From Anoxybacteroides tepidamans (GTDB lineage: Bacteria > Bacillota > Bacilli > Bacillales > Anoxybacillaceae): a stretch of 64,000 nt of DNA. Under the pieces are notes generated by a model. The model was not told where the DNA came from. It did no database searches and worked only from the letters and a program-made list of their open reading frames with translations. Below are positions 51,276 through 60,121 of the stretch, piece by piece. How positions within the stretch are numbered: position 1 is the first letter of the stretch; every line of letters begins with the position of its first letter. The position numbers and the translations under genes are program-made. The DNA is taken from contig NZ_JACHEP010000007.1 of the NCBI RefSeq assembly GCF_014201465.1, positions 53,963-117,962 of the forward strand. Direction: 5' to 3'.

Positions 51276-53003
51276 TTAGCGATTTTCATCATGACGCCGT
51301 AAAAAACGGCGTAACTCGTCTAGCGTCCATGTGTTGATAACCGTTTCTTTCCGAATCCACCCTTTTCGCGCTGTTGCAACACCAATGTTCATATCATCTA
51401 GCATTTGTAAATGATGGGCATCTGTATTAATCGCAATTTTGACACCCGCGTCTTGCGCTTTTTTTAAATACGTATAGGTTAAATCAAGGCGATGCGGATT
51501 CGCGTTTAATTCAAGTGCCGTATTCGTTTCACGCGCCAATTCAATCAGCATATCGACATCGACGTCGTAACCGCTGCGCCGCCCGATGAGCCGGCCGGTC
51601 GGGTGAGCAATTAAGTCGACATGAACGTTTTCAAGCGCTGCTTTTAACCGTTTCATGATTGCCTCTCGATCTTGAGAAAATCCTGTATGAATCGCAGCGA
51701 TCACAAAATCTAATTCTGTTAATACATCGTCATCATAATCGAGCGTGCCATCTGGCAAAATATCCATTTCAATGCCGGCTAAAATCGTAAAATCATCGTA
51801 TTTCGCATTCAACCGCTCAATTTCTTCCCGCTGTCGTTTGAGGCGTTCGACCGTTAGACCATTTGCGACTTTTAAAAACTGGGAATGGTCGGTCACCGCC
51901 ATATAGCGATATCCTTTTTTCCGGCACTCCTCCGCCATTTCCTCAATTGAACATGCTCCATCGCTCCAAGTAGAATGTATATGCAAATCCCCTTGAATAT
52001 CGGAAAGTTGGATAAGAGGGTAGCCCTCTTCATATCGGTCCACTTCACTTCCATCTTCACGCAATTCCGGCGGAATGAACGGCAATTGGAAATGGGCGAA
52101 AAACGATCGTTCATCCGCAAACGTGATGATATTGCCTGTATCCACTTGCTCAACGCCATATTCGCTAATTTTTTCACCACGCTCTTTCGCTAATTGCCGC
52201 ATGCGGACATTATGTTCCTTCGAGCCGGTAAAATGGTGGAGCGTCGTCGCAAATTGATCGGGATGGACGATTCGAAAATCGACCGCAATCTCATATTCGT
52301 AACGAAACTGCAACGAAACTTTCGTATCGCCTTTCGCGATCACATCGGAGACGTGAGCGAGTGTCACTAATTGTTCGCGAACCCGCTCTGGTTCATTTGT
52401 GGCGATAATAAAATCTAAATCCTTGACTGTTTCTTTCATGCGCCGCAAACTGCCGGCACGGGAAAAGCGAATAATTTCTTTAACTGCTTGCAGCTGCTGT
52501 TCGATTTCTTCGGCGATCGGCAGTACGGCTGCAAGAGGTAACCGTTCCGGCCGAGAGCCGATTTCTTCAATGGCGGCTAAAATTTTTTCTTCCGTTTTCT
52601 TTCCAAAACCGGCAAGCGCCTGCACTTTTTGTTCCAAACATGCCGCCTTTAAAGAATCGACGTCGACAACGCCAAGCTCTTGATAAAGTTTGGCAATTTT
52701 TTTGCCGCCAAGCCCGGGAATTTTTAGAAGGGAGAGAAGGCTAGAAGGAATTTCATTTTGCAGTTCTTCAAGCACTTTCGATGTTCCTGTTTCAAGGAAC
52801 TCGCCAATGACAGCTGATGTCCCTTTTCCGATCCCTGGGATTTTCGTAAAATCTTCCATTTCTGCCAAGCTGCGCTCATCTGTTTCCAATGCGCTCGCTG
52901 CTTTGCGGAATGCGGCAATTTTAAACGGATTTTCACCTTTGATTTCCATATATAACGCAATCGTTTCTAATAATTGAATGACGTCTTTTTTATTTTTCAA
53001 CAT
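51276..53003 (-). CDS. polX: DNA polymerase X family protein
   Basis: A repair polymerase with a PHP 3'-5' exonuclease. 575 residues from ATG 53003 (AGGTGGTG upstream). Helix-hairpin-helix elements (IPGIGKGTSAVI, IPGLGGKKIAKLY) and a polymerase motif GSLRRMKETVKDLDFII come first; the C-terminal PHP domain has GDLHIHSTWSDG, TDHSQ, IEMDILPDG and NTDAHH for metal binding. It is followed by the cloverleaf element, then mutS2. Corresponds to B. subtilis yshC. Confidence 0.95.
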   Translation of the reverse strand: MLKNKKDVIQLLETIALYMEIKGENPFKIAAFRKAASALETDERSLAEMEDFTKIPGIGKGTSAVIGEFLETGTSKVLEELQNEIPSSLLSLLKIPGLGGKKIAKLYQELGVVDVDSLKAACLEQKVQALAGFGKKTEEKILAAIEEIGSRPERLPLAAVLPIAEEIEQQLQAVKEIIRFSRAGSLRRMKETVKDLDFIIATNEPERVREQLVTLAHVSDVIAKGDTKVSLQFRYEYEIAVDFRIVHPDQFATTLHHFTGSKEHNVRMRQLAKERGEKISEYGVEQVDTGNIITFADERSFFAHFQLPFIPPELREDGSEVDRYEEGYPLIQLSDIQGDLHIHSTWSDGACSIEEMAEECRKKGYRYMAVTDHSQFLKVANGLTVERLKRQREEIERLNAKYDDFTILAGIEMDILPDGTLDYDDDVLTELDFVIAAIHTGFSQDREAIMKRLKAALENVHVDLIAHPTGRLIGRRSGYDVDVDMLIELARETNTALELNANPHRLDLTYTYLKKAQDAGVKIAINTDAHHLQMLDDMNIGVATARKGWIRKETVINTWTLDELRRFLRRHDENR

Positions 53004-53064
53004 AACGCACCACCTGTACATACGATCCACTACGGAAAATGATACAAGTTTTTCGCCAAAAGTA

Positions 53065-53095
53065 CAAAAAAACTTCTCTATATCGGATAGAGAAG
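53065..53095 (-). terminator. Terminator after yshB
   Basis: A perfect 9-bp stem CTTCTCTAT/ATAGAGAAG with a 5-nt loop, followed by a run of T on the minus strand. 4 nt past the yshB stop. Confidence 0.85.
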
Positions 53096-53098
53096 CGG

Positions 53099-53638
53099 CT
53101 ATGCTATATAGCGGATCCACATATGTTTGAGCATGTCGGATAAAAATGGAGTATGTTTGACAATCATGCTCGCCATGACGGAATTTTGCAACTGCGTTTG
53201 CACGCTTTGAATCGGGATGAGCGCTCCGACATAAAGGAGTAGAAAGACGAGTAAATATACTTCGACAAATCCGAGCGCCCCGCCTGCCCAGCGGTTCATG
53301 CTGCGCAAAAGTGGCAGCTGGGCCACAAAATCAAGCATCGAACCGATGATTTGCATAATGATTTTCGTGGCGAAAAACAAAATCGCGAACGACATCGCCC
53401 GATAATACGCTTCGTCGAGGTGGGCGCTTTCAAACAGCATTTTCACCGTTTCCGGATCTCCGAAAGAAGGGTACGGAATCCATAGTTTAAGAGTCGGTGC
53501 CAGCTTCTCGTAGTTCATATAAGCGACAATAAAGGAAACAATAAAGCCGGTCATATGAATAAACTGCAAAATAAAGCCCCGCTTTAAACCGATCATAAAT
53601 CCTGTTAAAAGAATGAAAAGCAATGCTACATCAACCAT
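53099..53638 (-). CDS. yshB: CvpA-family membrane protein YshB
   Basis: 179 residues with four membrane helices, beginning VDVALLFILLTGFMIGLKRGF and carrying the CvpA pattern NRWAGGALGFVEVYLLVF in the second half. CvpA proteins affect colicin V export and envelope functions; the role in Bacilli is unclear. It starts directly after the zapA stop, so the two form an operon. Confidence 0.85.
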   Translation of the reverse strand: MVDVALLFILLTGFMIGLKRGFILQFIHMTGFIVSFIVAYMNYEKLAPTLKLWIPYPSFGDPETVKMLFESAHLDEAYYRAMSFAILFFATKIIMQIIGSMLDFVAQLPLLRSMNRWAGGALGFVEVYLLVFLLLYVGALIPIQSVQTQLQNSVMASMIVKHTPFLSDMLKHMWIRYIA

Positions 53639-53902
53639 TCAATCGTCCTTCTCCTTTTTCGTTTGTTGCAGGAGGCGGTCATACTCCTCTTTTAGTTTAA
53701 CGTATTCGTGAACGACATTCACCGCTGTTAAAACAGCGAGCTTCGTCATATCTAATGTTGGGTTTTTCGCACTAATTTCTCTCATTTTATCATCGACGAT
53801 CGACGCTACTAAGCGAATATGGCTAGAACTTTCCGCGCCGACAATGGAGTATTGCTGTCCGTATATGTCGACGGTAATGCGCGTTTTTTGTTGCTCTCCC
53901 AA
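53639..53902 (-). CDS. zapA: Cell division protein ZapA
   Basis: It cross-links and stabilises FtsZ filaments at the Z ring. 87 residues from TTG 53902 with GGGGGAAA upstream. [15 protein letters not shown] and [27 protein letters not shown] are the ZapA signatures, followed by a coiled coil. An ATG 13 codons upstream exists but runs into the divergent promoter. Corresponds to B. subtilis yshA. Confidence 0.93.
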   Translation of the reverse strand: MGEQQKTRITVDIYGQQYSIVGAESSSHIRLVASIVDDKMREISAKNPTLDMTKLAVLTAVNVVHEYVKLKEEYDRLLQQTKKEKDD

Positions 53903-53936
53903 ACGATTTCCCCCATTCTGCAAAATCCTATTGTTT

Positions 53937-53961
53937 ATCATACCATGAATGCTGATATAAT
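53937..53961. promoter_or_regulatory. Back-to-back promoters of zapA and rnhC
   Basis: On the plus strand an extended -10 TGATATAAT (53953-53961) serves rnhC, with TTGTTT 19 bp upstream. On the minus strand TGGTATGAT (TATGAT at 53937-53942) is a matching extended -10 for zapA. The two -10 boxes are about 15 bp apart. Confidence 0.5.
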
Positions 53962-54012
53962 GAAAAGATACGACACGTTAACAATGGAAAACTTTAATAG
54001 AAGGTGAGAAAT

Positions 54013-54924
54013 TTGTCCAACTATGTAATCCAAGCAACGGAACATACAATAAAAGAGATGGAACAACATTACCGATCATCCGTAACCGGCCATCTTCCGC
54101 AAGGTGCTTTATTTGTCGCGAAACTCTCAGGATGTACCATCACCGCCTATCGTTCAGGCAAAGTGTTGTTTCAAGGAAAAGATGCAGAAAAAGAGGCGAA
54201 ACGGTGGGATAACCGTTCCGGCCCGCAAACAACGAAAGAGGAAACGCCTATCTCGCGTTTAGCAACAGTATCGGCGATCGGATCGGACGAAGTCGGAACA
54301 GGCGATTATTTTGGCCCTATCGTTGTTGTCGCCGCTTACGTCGCGAAAGAGCGAATCGAGACAATGAAGCGAATAGGAGTGAAAGATTCGAAGCAGTTGA
54401 CCGATGATGCGATTATCCGGCTTGCGCCAGCATTGATGGACCACCTCTATTATGAATCGGTGATCCTTGCGAATGAAAAGTATAATGAGTGGCAACGAAG
54501 CGGCATGCCGCAAACGAAAATAAAGGCGCGGCTGCATAACGAAGCGATTCGCAAACTCATCCGCCAGCTCGCACCGCTTGAGCCGGAGGCGATTATTATT
54601 GACCAATTTATCGAGCACGATTTGTATTTTCGGTACTTAGAAGGCGAACGAGATGTCATTCACGAGCGGGTCTATTGCATTCCAAAAGCTGAAACGGTTC
54701 ATATAGCGGTTGCTGCTGCTTCGATCATCGCCCGTTACGTATTTTTAAAGGAGATAGACGCACTGAGCAAACGAGTCGGAATGATGCTACCAAAGGGAGC
54801 CAGCGAGCAGGTGGACAAAGCGGCGGCCAAACTCATTCAAACATACGGCGAATCGATTTTATCTATGTGTGCGAAGCTTCATTTTGCCAATACCGAAAAA
54901 GCGCGGCGAATCGCTGCCCGTTAA
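54013..54924 (+). CDS. rnhC: Ribonuclease HIII
   Basis: It cleaves RNA in RNA-DNA hybrids. 303 residues from TTG 54013 with AAGGTGA upstream. The N-terminal TBP-like domain contains PQGALFVAKLSGCTITAY and GKVLFQGKDA; the catalytic domain has IGSDEVGTGDYFGP (first Asp-Glu), KDSKQL, IIDQF and AAASIIARY. It is divergent from zapA and convergent with mmpL. Confidence 0.95.
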   Translation: MSNYVIQATEHTIKEMEQHYRSSVTGHLPQGALFVAKLSGCTITAYRSGKVLFQGKDAEKEAKRWDNRSGPQTTKEETPISRLATVSAIGSDEVGTGDYFGPIVVVAAYVAKERIETMKRIGVKDSKQLTDDAIIRLAPALMDHLYYESVILANEKYNEWQRSGMPQTKIKARLHNEAIRKLIRQLAPLEPEAIIIDQFIEHDLYFRYLEGERDVIHERVYCIPKAETVHIAVAAASIIARYVFLKEIDALSKRVGMMLPKGASEQVDKAAAKLIQTYGESILSMCAKLHFANTEKARRIAAR

Positions 54925-54932
54925 CAGATGAT

Positions 54933-54960
54933 AAAAAGGTGTGGACTCCCACACCTTTTT
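54933..54960. terminator. Bidirectional terminator between rnhC and mmpL
   Basis: A perfect 12-bp stem AAAAAGGTGTGG/CCACACCTTTTT with a 4-nt loop, touching the mmpL stop and 9 nt after rnhC. Confidence 0.9.
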
Positions 54961-57900
54961 ACGATCTCAAAAATGGCCACCAGTTCGCTTTTCCGAACGT
55001 TTTCACCATCACTGGAACAAACAATGGCAAAATGATAAACGCATATAATAAAAGCCCTGTTAAAATAATCGTGGCAATTTGTAATAATGAAAGCACACCA
55101 GACGGATACATCGCCGCAAACGTTCCACCTAAAATAATGACGGCGGAAATGATGACCGTCCCCATATTTTTCATCGCCACGATCATCGCTTCCTGTACCG
55201 GCCGGTCTTTATATTCGTTAAACCGATCCATAAGGAAAATGCTATAGTCAATGCCGAGCGCCATTAAAATGACAAACGCGAAAAACGGAACCGCCCAATT
55301 GATGCCGTCATAGCCAAGAACGCGGACGAAAATCAACTCCGTTACGGCCAGCGACGTGTAATACGTTAACACAAGCGATAAAATTAAATACATCGGCATG
55401 ACAAACGAACGAAGGAGCGCGATTAAAATAAGCGCAATACCGGCAAACATGAACATGACCGTGCGAGCGTAGTCTTGATCGGAAATAGTGTGAAGATCCG
55501 AATAAATGCTTGTGACGCCGCCAATCGCTACTTTCGCATTTTCTAATTTCGTATCTTTCACCGCCCGTTCGACTGCCTGCTTCACATCGGTGATCTTCTC
55601 CATCGTTTTTGTGGCGTATGGGTTCGTACGGAACACGACATCCAATGTGACAACTTTTCCGTCTTTTGATAAATACGCTTCTTTCGCTCGTGCAAACTCT
55701 TGGCTATCGAGCACTTGTTTCGGCATATACCATCCCGCCAGTTCTTCATCAGGAGAAGAAGATAGCTCAGACAAATAGCTTTGTGCCGAAGTAAGACCGC
55801 TTGCGACTTGTTGCAGGCCATTTGCGCTTTTATCCAAACCGGTAATGAGCTGATTCATTTGCCCGTCAAGTTGTGAAAAGCCTGTGAGCAATTGTTGTTG
55901 TCCATTCGCCACTTGCCCTAGTCCGTTTGCAAATTTCGGCAAGCGTTGAACGATTTGTTGTTGACCATCGGCGGCTTTTTCGATTCCTCGCTGCAATTGT
56001 TCCAAGCCCGCGATCAATTTCGTCATTCCGTCGGTAAGCGCTTTTTGGCCAGCGATTAGCTCTTGAAATGAACGATTCGCTTGTTGAACGCCAACGCTCG
56101 TCTGTTGCAGCGCTCCATTTAACTGCGCCAACCCGCCAGCCATTTGCAGCGACTGTTTGGCAAGCTCTGTCATCGCTAGTTTCGTTTGCTGATACTCGGC
56201 ATCTTGTTGCAACTCTGGATGTGTTTGTTCAATATGCTGAAGCGAACCGTTAATGACAGACAACTGTTGCGCCAAAGCGTTCATGCCTGTTTGCATCTGC
56301 TTATATTGATCAACAAGGGAGCTCAACCCAGCGCTTGCTGTTTCGTACCCTTGCAACAGCTGTTCGGTGCCTGCAAGCAATTTTTTCGCATTGTCTTGCA
56401 TGGTCGCAAGCCCTTCTTTTAATTCACCTGCTCCAACTGCTCCGCTGCGTACCCCTTGCTCTAGCTGCGCTAATCCGTTTTGCAGTTCACCAATGCCTAC
56501 TTTTAATTGATTCGTTCCTGATACGAGCCCTTCGATTCCGCTTGTCGCTTGCTTTAGCTTTGGCGCCGATGCGGAAAGCTGTACACTCGCCTTGCTTAAT
56601 CCAGAGCGAATTTGTTCAATGCCGTCGGTTCCTTTTCCAAGACCTTCTTTTAACTGTTTTGCTTGGTTGGTGACGAATAATTGCTCAATCGGCTCTCCAG
56701 TGGGGCGTGTGACCGAACGAACATGATCAACGCCATCGACTTTTTCCACTTCGCGGCTAATTTTTTCGATTAAGGCAAAATAGTCAGGCGCATTCATGTC
56801 TTCATCGTTTTTGATAACAATTTGTGTCGGCATCGCTTCGCCTGGATCAAAACTTTTCGCAATAATATGAAACGCTTTAACCGACGGATAGCGCTCGCCG
56901 ATTTCTTCCATTGAATTAAACGACAGCTTTCCATCGTAAGTAAATAGCACCGGAAGCGTAATGACCGCGACAATTGCTAATGAGAGAAGCGGCTTCGTAA
57001 ACGAAAAACGTCCTGCCCATTCCCATAGTTTGCTTTGCTTATGTTCAAGCGTTCCTTTCGCTGGCCAAAATAGTTTTGCACCGAGCGTCGCCATAAAAAA
57101 CGGAACGAGCGTCATGAGCGCAAGAAGCAACACAGCAACCCCAACAGCAACGGCCGAAGCAGATTGATATAGTTTAAACGTCGATAGCCCGATCGCCGCA
57201 AAGCCAATCATGACAGCAAGACCGCTAAATACGACCGTTTTTCCTGCGGTACGGTATGTCGCCACAATCGCCTCCACTCTTGTTTCATGCCGTGGAAGTT
57301 CTTCTTTAAACCGGCTTAATAGCAAAATGCAATAGTCCGTTCCGATGCCAAATAACACCGCGACTAAAAACGTTTGCGTAAACGTCGAAAGCGGAAAATC
57401 GACGCGATCGACTAAAAAAGCGACAATCGACTGGGAAGCGATATACGTCAGTCCGACCGTTAGAAGCGGGACGAACGGCGCGACAAGCGAGCGGAAGACG
57501 ACGAATAGGACGACTAAAATAAAGACAACGGTAATTCCTTCTGTTTTCTTCAGCCCTGCTTGCGAACTGGCGATGACGTCTTCGTCAATCATCCAGCTGC
57601 TCGTATAATAGTGTTGAAGAGAAATGTTATCGATCGCTTCGTAAAGTACGCGGCTAATTTCTTTTGCGCTTCGGTCGCGGCGATCTAATTTAATGGATGT
57701 TAAAATGGTTGTTTTGTCTTTAGAAACGAGCTGGTCTTTTAATTCTTTTTCATGAAACGGAGAAATAATTTGCGTGATTCCAAGCGTTTCTTTCTCGTTT
57801 TCTAATTGTTGAATCGCTTTTTCAGCTTCTTTCCAGTCTTGGGCGGTCAGTTTTCCGTTCCGATGAAAAACGAGGGCAACGCTCGTTTCGTTTCCTTTTT

Positions 57901-58084
57901 GCTCTTTTTGCTGCACTTCTTTTAAAATATCGATGGCTAAAGACGAAGAATAGCCTTTTGGAACAGTAATTTGCCCCTTTTCCCGTACAAGGTCGGCCAT
58001 GTTCGGTGCCGTCATCGCAAGCACGACAACCGCGGCAATCCACGCGAGCAAAACGAACCATTTTCCTTTCACGATCGCTCTCAT
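54959..58084 (-). CDS. MMPL-family RND exporter
   Basis: A 1041-residue membrane transporter of the MmpL/YdfJ group. The two halves each have one helix, an extracellular domain and a bundle of five to six helices; GTDYCILLLSRFKEEL and GIDYSIFLMDRFNEYK are the matching motifs in the helix bundles. The second extracellular domain (about 480-770) is a long Gln/Ala/Leu-rich helical repeat region (GLxQLxxGxxQL pattern), likely a coiled-coil stalk. It overlaps marR by 4 nt, so MarR-controlled efflux of a drug, lipid or bacteriocin is likely; the substrate is unknown. Confidence 0.88.
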   Translation of the reverse strand: MRAIVKGKWFVLLAWIAAVVVLAMTAPNMADLVREKGQITVPKGYSSSLAIDILKEVQQKEQKGNETSVALVFHRNGKLTAQDWKEAEKAIQQLENEKETLGITQIISPFHEKELKDQLVSKDKTTILTSIKLDRRDRSAKEISRVLYEAIDNISLQHYYTSSWMIDEDVIASSQAGLKKTEGITVVFILVVLFVVFRSLVAPFVPLLTVGLTYIASQSIVAFLVDRVDFPLSTFTQTFLVAVLFGIGTDYCILLLSRFKEELPRHETRVEAIVATYRTAGKTVVFSGLAVMIGFAAIGLSTFKLYQSASAVAVGVAVLLLALMTLVPFFMATLGAKLFWPAKGTLEHKQSKLWEWAGRFSFTKPLLSLAIVAVITLPVLFTYDGKLSFNSMEEIGERYPSVKAFHIIAKSFDPGEAMPTQIVIKNDEDMNAPDYFALIEKISREVEKVDGVDHVRSVTRPTGEPIEQLFVTNQAKQLKEGLGKGTDGIEQIRSGLSKASVQLSASAPKLKQATSGIEGLVSGTNQLKVGIGELQNGLAQLEQGVRSGAVGAGELKEGLATMQDNAKKLLAGTEQLLQGYETASAGLSSLVDQYKQMQTGMNALAQQLSVINGSLQHIEQTHPELQQDAEYQQTKLAMTELAKQSLQMAGGLAQLNGALQQTSVGVQQANRSFQELIAGQKALTDGMTKLIAGLEQLQRGIEKAADGQQQIVQRLPKFANGLGQVANGQQQLLTGFSQLDGQMNQLITGLDKSANGLQQVASGLTSAQSYLSELSSSPDEELAGWYMPKQVLDSQEFARAKEAYLSKDGKVVTLDVVFRTNPYATKTMEKITDVKQAVERAVKDTKLENAKVAIGGVTSIYSDLHTISDQDYARTVMFMFAGIALILIALLRSFVMPMYLILSLVLTYYTSLAVTELIFVRVLGYDGINWAVPFFAFVILMALGIDYSIFLMDRFNEYKDRPVQEAMIVAMKNMGTVIISAVIILGGTFAAMYPSGVLSLLQIATIILTGLLLYAFIILPLFVPVMVKTFGKANWWPFLRS

Positions 58085-58527
58085 TTCGTTTCCTCCAGCT
58101 TTTGTAAAATATTCGCTAACTTTTCGTACGTTTGAATAAACGATTCAATTTCTTCTTCGGAAAATTGCGTAATCAGCGATTCGACCAAGTGATGGATTTT
58201 TGTTTCTGTTTCCGCTAGCCACGTTTTTCCTTTTTCCGTTAGCGATAAGTAAATGACGCGGCGGTCGTTGTCGTCGCGAAGGCGCTGAATCATTTCTTTT
58301 TCGACTAGCCGATTCGTCATCGCCGTAATCGCGCTTTTATTAACGGCAAACACTGCCGCCAATTCGCTCGATGTACAAACGTTTCGTTTGCTCATATAGC
58401 GAAGCAAGTAGTATTGGTCGTTCGTCATCTCATCCAGTTCGCACTTCACAAGCGCTACTGCTTTTTTGTTAACAAGAAACGAAACAGACAAATACCGCTC
58501 AATTAACTCATGCACGTTGCTATGCAA
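58081..58527 (-). CDS. MarR-family regulator of the MMPL exporter
   Basis: 148 residues with a winged helix: MTNDQYYLLRYMSKRNVCTSSELAAVF..NKSAITAMTNRLVEKEMI..RDDNDRRVIYLSLTEKG. The start is TTG 58527 with AGAGGTGA. It is the first gene of a two-gene operon with the exporter and probably represses itself through AACTAT repeats over the promoter. Confidence 0.9.
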   Translation of the reverse strand: MHSNVHELIERYLSVSFLVNKKAVALVKCELDEMTNDQYYLLRYMSKRNVCTSSELAAVFAVNKSAITAMTNRLVEKEMIQRLRDDNDRRVIYLSLTEKGKTWLAETETKIHHLVESLITQFSEEEIESFIQTYEKLANILQKLEETK

Positions 58528-58545
58528 ACAATCACCTCTTTCGAT

Positions 58546-58600
58546 ATAGTTCAACTATTTAACTATTAAATAATATAACTATTATCGAGAAAATCGTCAA
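58546..58600 (-). promoter_or_regulatory. marR-mmpL promoter with AACTAT repeats
   Basis: TTGACG (58595-58600) and TATATT (58572-58577) with a 17-bp spacer. Downstream is the palindrome ATAGTT-C-AACTAT (58546-58558), with two more AACTAT copies at 58561-58566 and 58577-58582, a likely MarR operator. The -35 lies within the remnant of a nucleotidyltransferase gene. Confidence 0.68.
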
Positions 58601-58797
58601 CGATTAAATCGATGTCTACGGTCGTATAATCGCCGCGTGTATATATCTCAACCGCAAGCCCACCAACAATAATTGGACGTATGCGATACGGCTCTAACAG
58701 CTTAGTTAAAATGGCTGTGACTTGAACCAATTTTCTCAAACGATGTTTTCGTTCGAAGCGACTGAAGTTTTTCTCTCGCCTCTTTAATCGAATTCAT
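58566..58797 (-). pseudogene. Truncated, frameshifted nucleotidyltransferase (DUF6036/MNT-like)
   Basis: An ATG at 58797 opens a short frame (NSIKEAREKLQSLR); after a frameshift a second frame reads QVTAILTKLLEPYRIRPIIVGGLAVEI, then YTRGDYTTVDIDLIVD, the G-G-x-A-x-E ... D-x-D signature of small nucleotidyltransferases. It stops at 58566 after about 75 codons, where the marR promoter begins. The C-terminal half is missing, so the gene is dead. Confidence 0.7.
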
Positions 58798-58837
58798 AAT
58801 ACCACACTCGTTCGTTTACATATCGAATTTTTCCTTC

Positions 58838-59005
58838 TTATTCAGCTTTTTTCCATCGTTTTATGCATAATTCATCTAATATATGCATTTCTTCTTTGTC
58901 GCGTGCGCGCAAACGCACATGTTGTTCTCTTCCATCTTTTAATATATCCCGCTCTACACTTCCTTTGCGGGAAAAAATCCAATCATTTAACTCAGACATA
59001 GTCAT
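58838..59005 (-). CDS. Small charged protein upstream of the nucleotidyltransferase remnant
   Basis: A 55-codon frame from ATG 59005 beginning MTMSELNDWIFSRKGSVERD and ending CIKRWKKAE, rich in Arg, Glu and Lys, with a G/A-rich ribosome site upstream. It lies 40 bp before the nucleotidyltransferase remnant and may be its former partner, as in two-gene toxin-antitoxin-like pairs. The family is not recognised. Confidence 0.5.
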   Translation of the reverse strand: MTMSELNDWIFSRKGSVERDILKDGREQHVRLRARDKEEMHILDELCIKRWKKAE

Positions 59006-59053
59006 TTTTCTCACTTCACTTCACTCCAACAGCTATTTTTTACATCATATCAC

Positions 59054-59081
59054 AAAAGAGCGGGCATCCACACCCGCTCTT
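59054..59081 (-). terminator. Hairpin after the mmpL stub
   Basis: AAGAGCGGG/CCCGCTCTT with an 8-nt loop, then TTTTGTG on the minus strand. It sits a few bases after the stub stop codon, as the terminator of the lost exporter. Confidence 0.65.
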
Positions 59082-59084
59082 CCT

Positions 59085-59272
59085 TCATAAATGGCCACTT
59101 GTTTTTGCCATCACCGGAATGAATAGCAGCAAAACGATGGGCGCATATAAAAATAATGGTTGCCATTTGCAATAGCGATAATACGCCAGATGGATACATC
59201 GCTGCAAACGTTCCTCCTAAAATGATCGCTGCGGAAATGATGACCGTTCCCATATGACGCATCGCAAACATG
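59085..59272 (-). pseudogene. 3' stub of a second MMPL exporter
   Basis: MRHMGTVIISAAIILGG ... FAAMYPSGVLSLLQMATII matches the C-terminal end of the intact exporter at 54959-58084 with few changes. A frameshift follows, after which the other frame reads LYAPIVLLLFIPVMAKTSGHL and a stop at 59085. Only about 60 codons remain. It shows that a second mmpL once stood upstream of the present marR-mmpL pair. Confidence 0.8.
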
Positions 59273-59297
59273 CAATGGTCAATGATGAAATGATGTA

Positions 59298-59306
59298 TGG
59301 TATAAT
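59298..59306 (+). promoter_or_regulatory. Extended -10 promoter of the Uma2-type gene
   Basis: TGGTATAAT is a perfect extended -10 (TATAAT at 59301-59306), 25 bp before the ATG. No good -35 is seen. Confidence 0.5.
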
Positions 59307-59330
59307 AATGAAAAAAGTGAGGGATATGCG

Positions 59331-59891
59331 ATGAAGCCAGAATCATCCAAACTGTATACGTATGCTGATTATATTCAATGGGACGGACGTTGGGAGCTCA
59401 TTGACGGGAAAGCTTACAACATGAGCCCTTCACCAACATGGGAGCATCAATTTGCCATCATGGAACTATCGTTTGCGTTTCGTTCGTACTTTCAAAATAA
59501 AGATTGCTACGTCGCCATTGCTCCGTTTGATGTTCGTCTCTCCGAAAGCGATGACTACACGTATGCCAAACATGTCGTGCAACCGGATATTTCTGTCATT
59601 TGCAACCGAAACAACTTAACAGCAACCGGCTGTTTAGGCGCACCAACACTCATTGTCGAGGTTCTTTCTCCGTCTACAGCTTTAAAAGACCGAAACGAAA
59701 AATTTAAGCTATACGAACAATTTGACGTACAAGAGTATTGGATTGTTGATCCTGTGTATAAAACGGTGGAAATATTCGGTCGAGAAGACGGGTTTTTTAA
59801 AAAAAGGGAAGCGTTTGGTGAAAATGGCACAATTACATCTTTTCTATTTACGGATCTTTCTCTCGAGGCGAAGCGATTATTTTTTCAATAA
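59331..59891 (+). CDS. Uma2-family (DUF820) PD-(D/E)XK nuclease-like protein
   Basis: 186 residues with the DUF820 core: TYADYIQWDG..WELIDGKAYNMSP, then QPDISVICN and the catalytic LIVEVLSPST, followed by K-F-x-L-Y-E-Q-F-x-V-x-E-Y-W-I-V-D. These give the restriction-endonuclease fold residues (E, D, ExL). The cellular role is unknown; Uma2 genes are often orphan and horizontally spread. It starts at ATG 59331 with GAGGG and has its own promoter and terminator. Confidence 0.85.
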   Translation: MKPESSKLYTYADYIQWDGRWELIDGKAYNMSPSPTWEHQFAIMELSFAFRSYFQNKDCYVAIAPFDVRLSESDDYTYAKHVVQPDISVICNRNNLTATGCLGAPTLIVEVLSPSTALKDRNEKFKLYEQFDVQEYWIVDPVYKTVEIFGREDGFFKKREAFGENGTITSFLFTDLSLEAKRLFFQ

Positions 59892-59938
59892 AAAAGGCAG
59901 CCAATAACCGCATAACAAGCGAATTGGGCAGCCTTTTT
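59889..59938. terminator. Terminator after the Uma2-type gene
   Basis: AAAAAGGCAGCCAAT pairs imperfectly with ATTGGGCAGCCTTTTT around a 19-nt loop. It lies between the convergent Uma2-type gene and the permease stub and may serve both. Confidence 0.7.
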
Positions 59939-59949
59939 CTTTTTATCGT

Positions 59950-60121
59950 TTAAGCCGCGACGTCGCGCTTTTGGAACGTCCACCATGTCACCGCATTAAA
60001 CGCGACAAAATACACAAGCAACACCGCAAGCGAAAACGGCATCGTCATCCCTTTCACCAACGGCGTGCCGTCAATATATTGTGCTAAGTTCGTATTGGCA
60101 AACAATATATATTTCGCCCAC
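59950..60121 (-). pseudogene. C-terminal stub of an ABC transporter permease
   Basis: About 56 codons ending in TAA at 59950: WAKYILFANTNLAQYIDG, then two segments including a membrane helix (FSLAVLLVYFVAFNAVTWWTF) and the tail QKRDVAA, typical of ABC-2 permeases. The N-terminal part is missing; the IS element abuts its first codon. The frame continues upstream into the IS, but that part is not permease. Confidence 0.8.
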
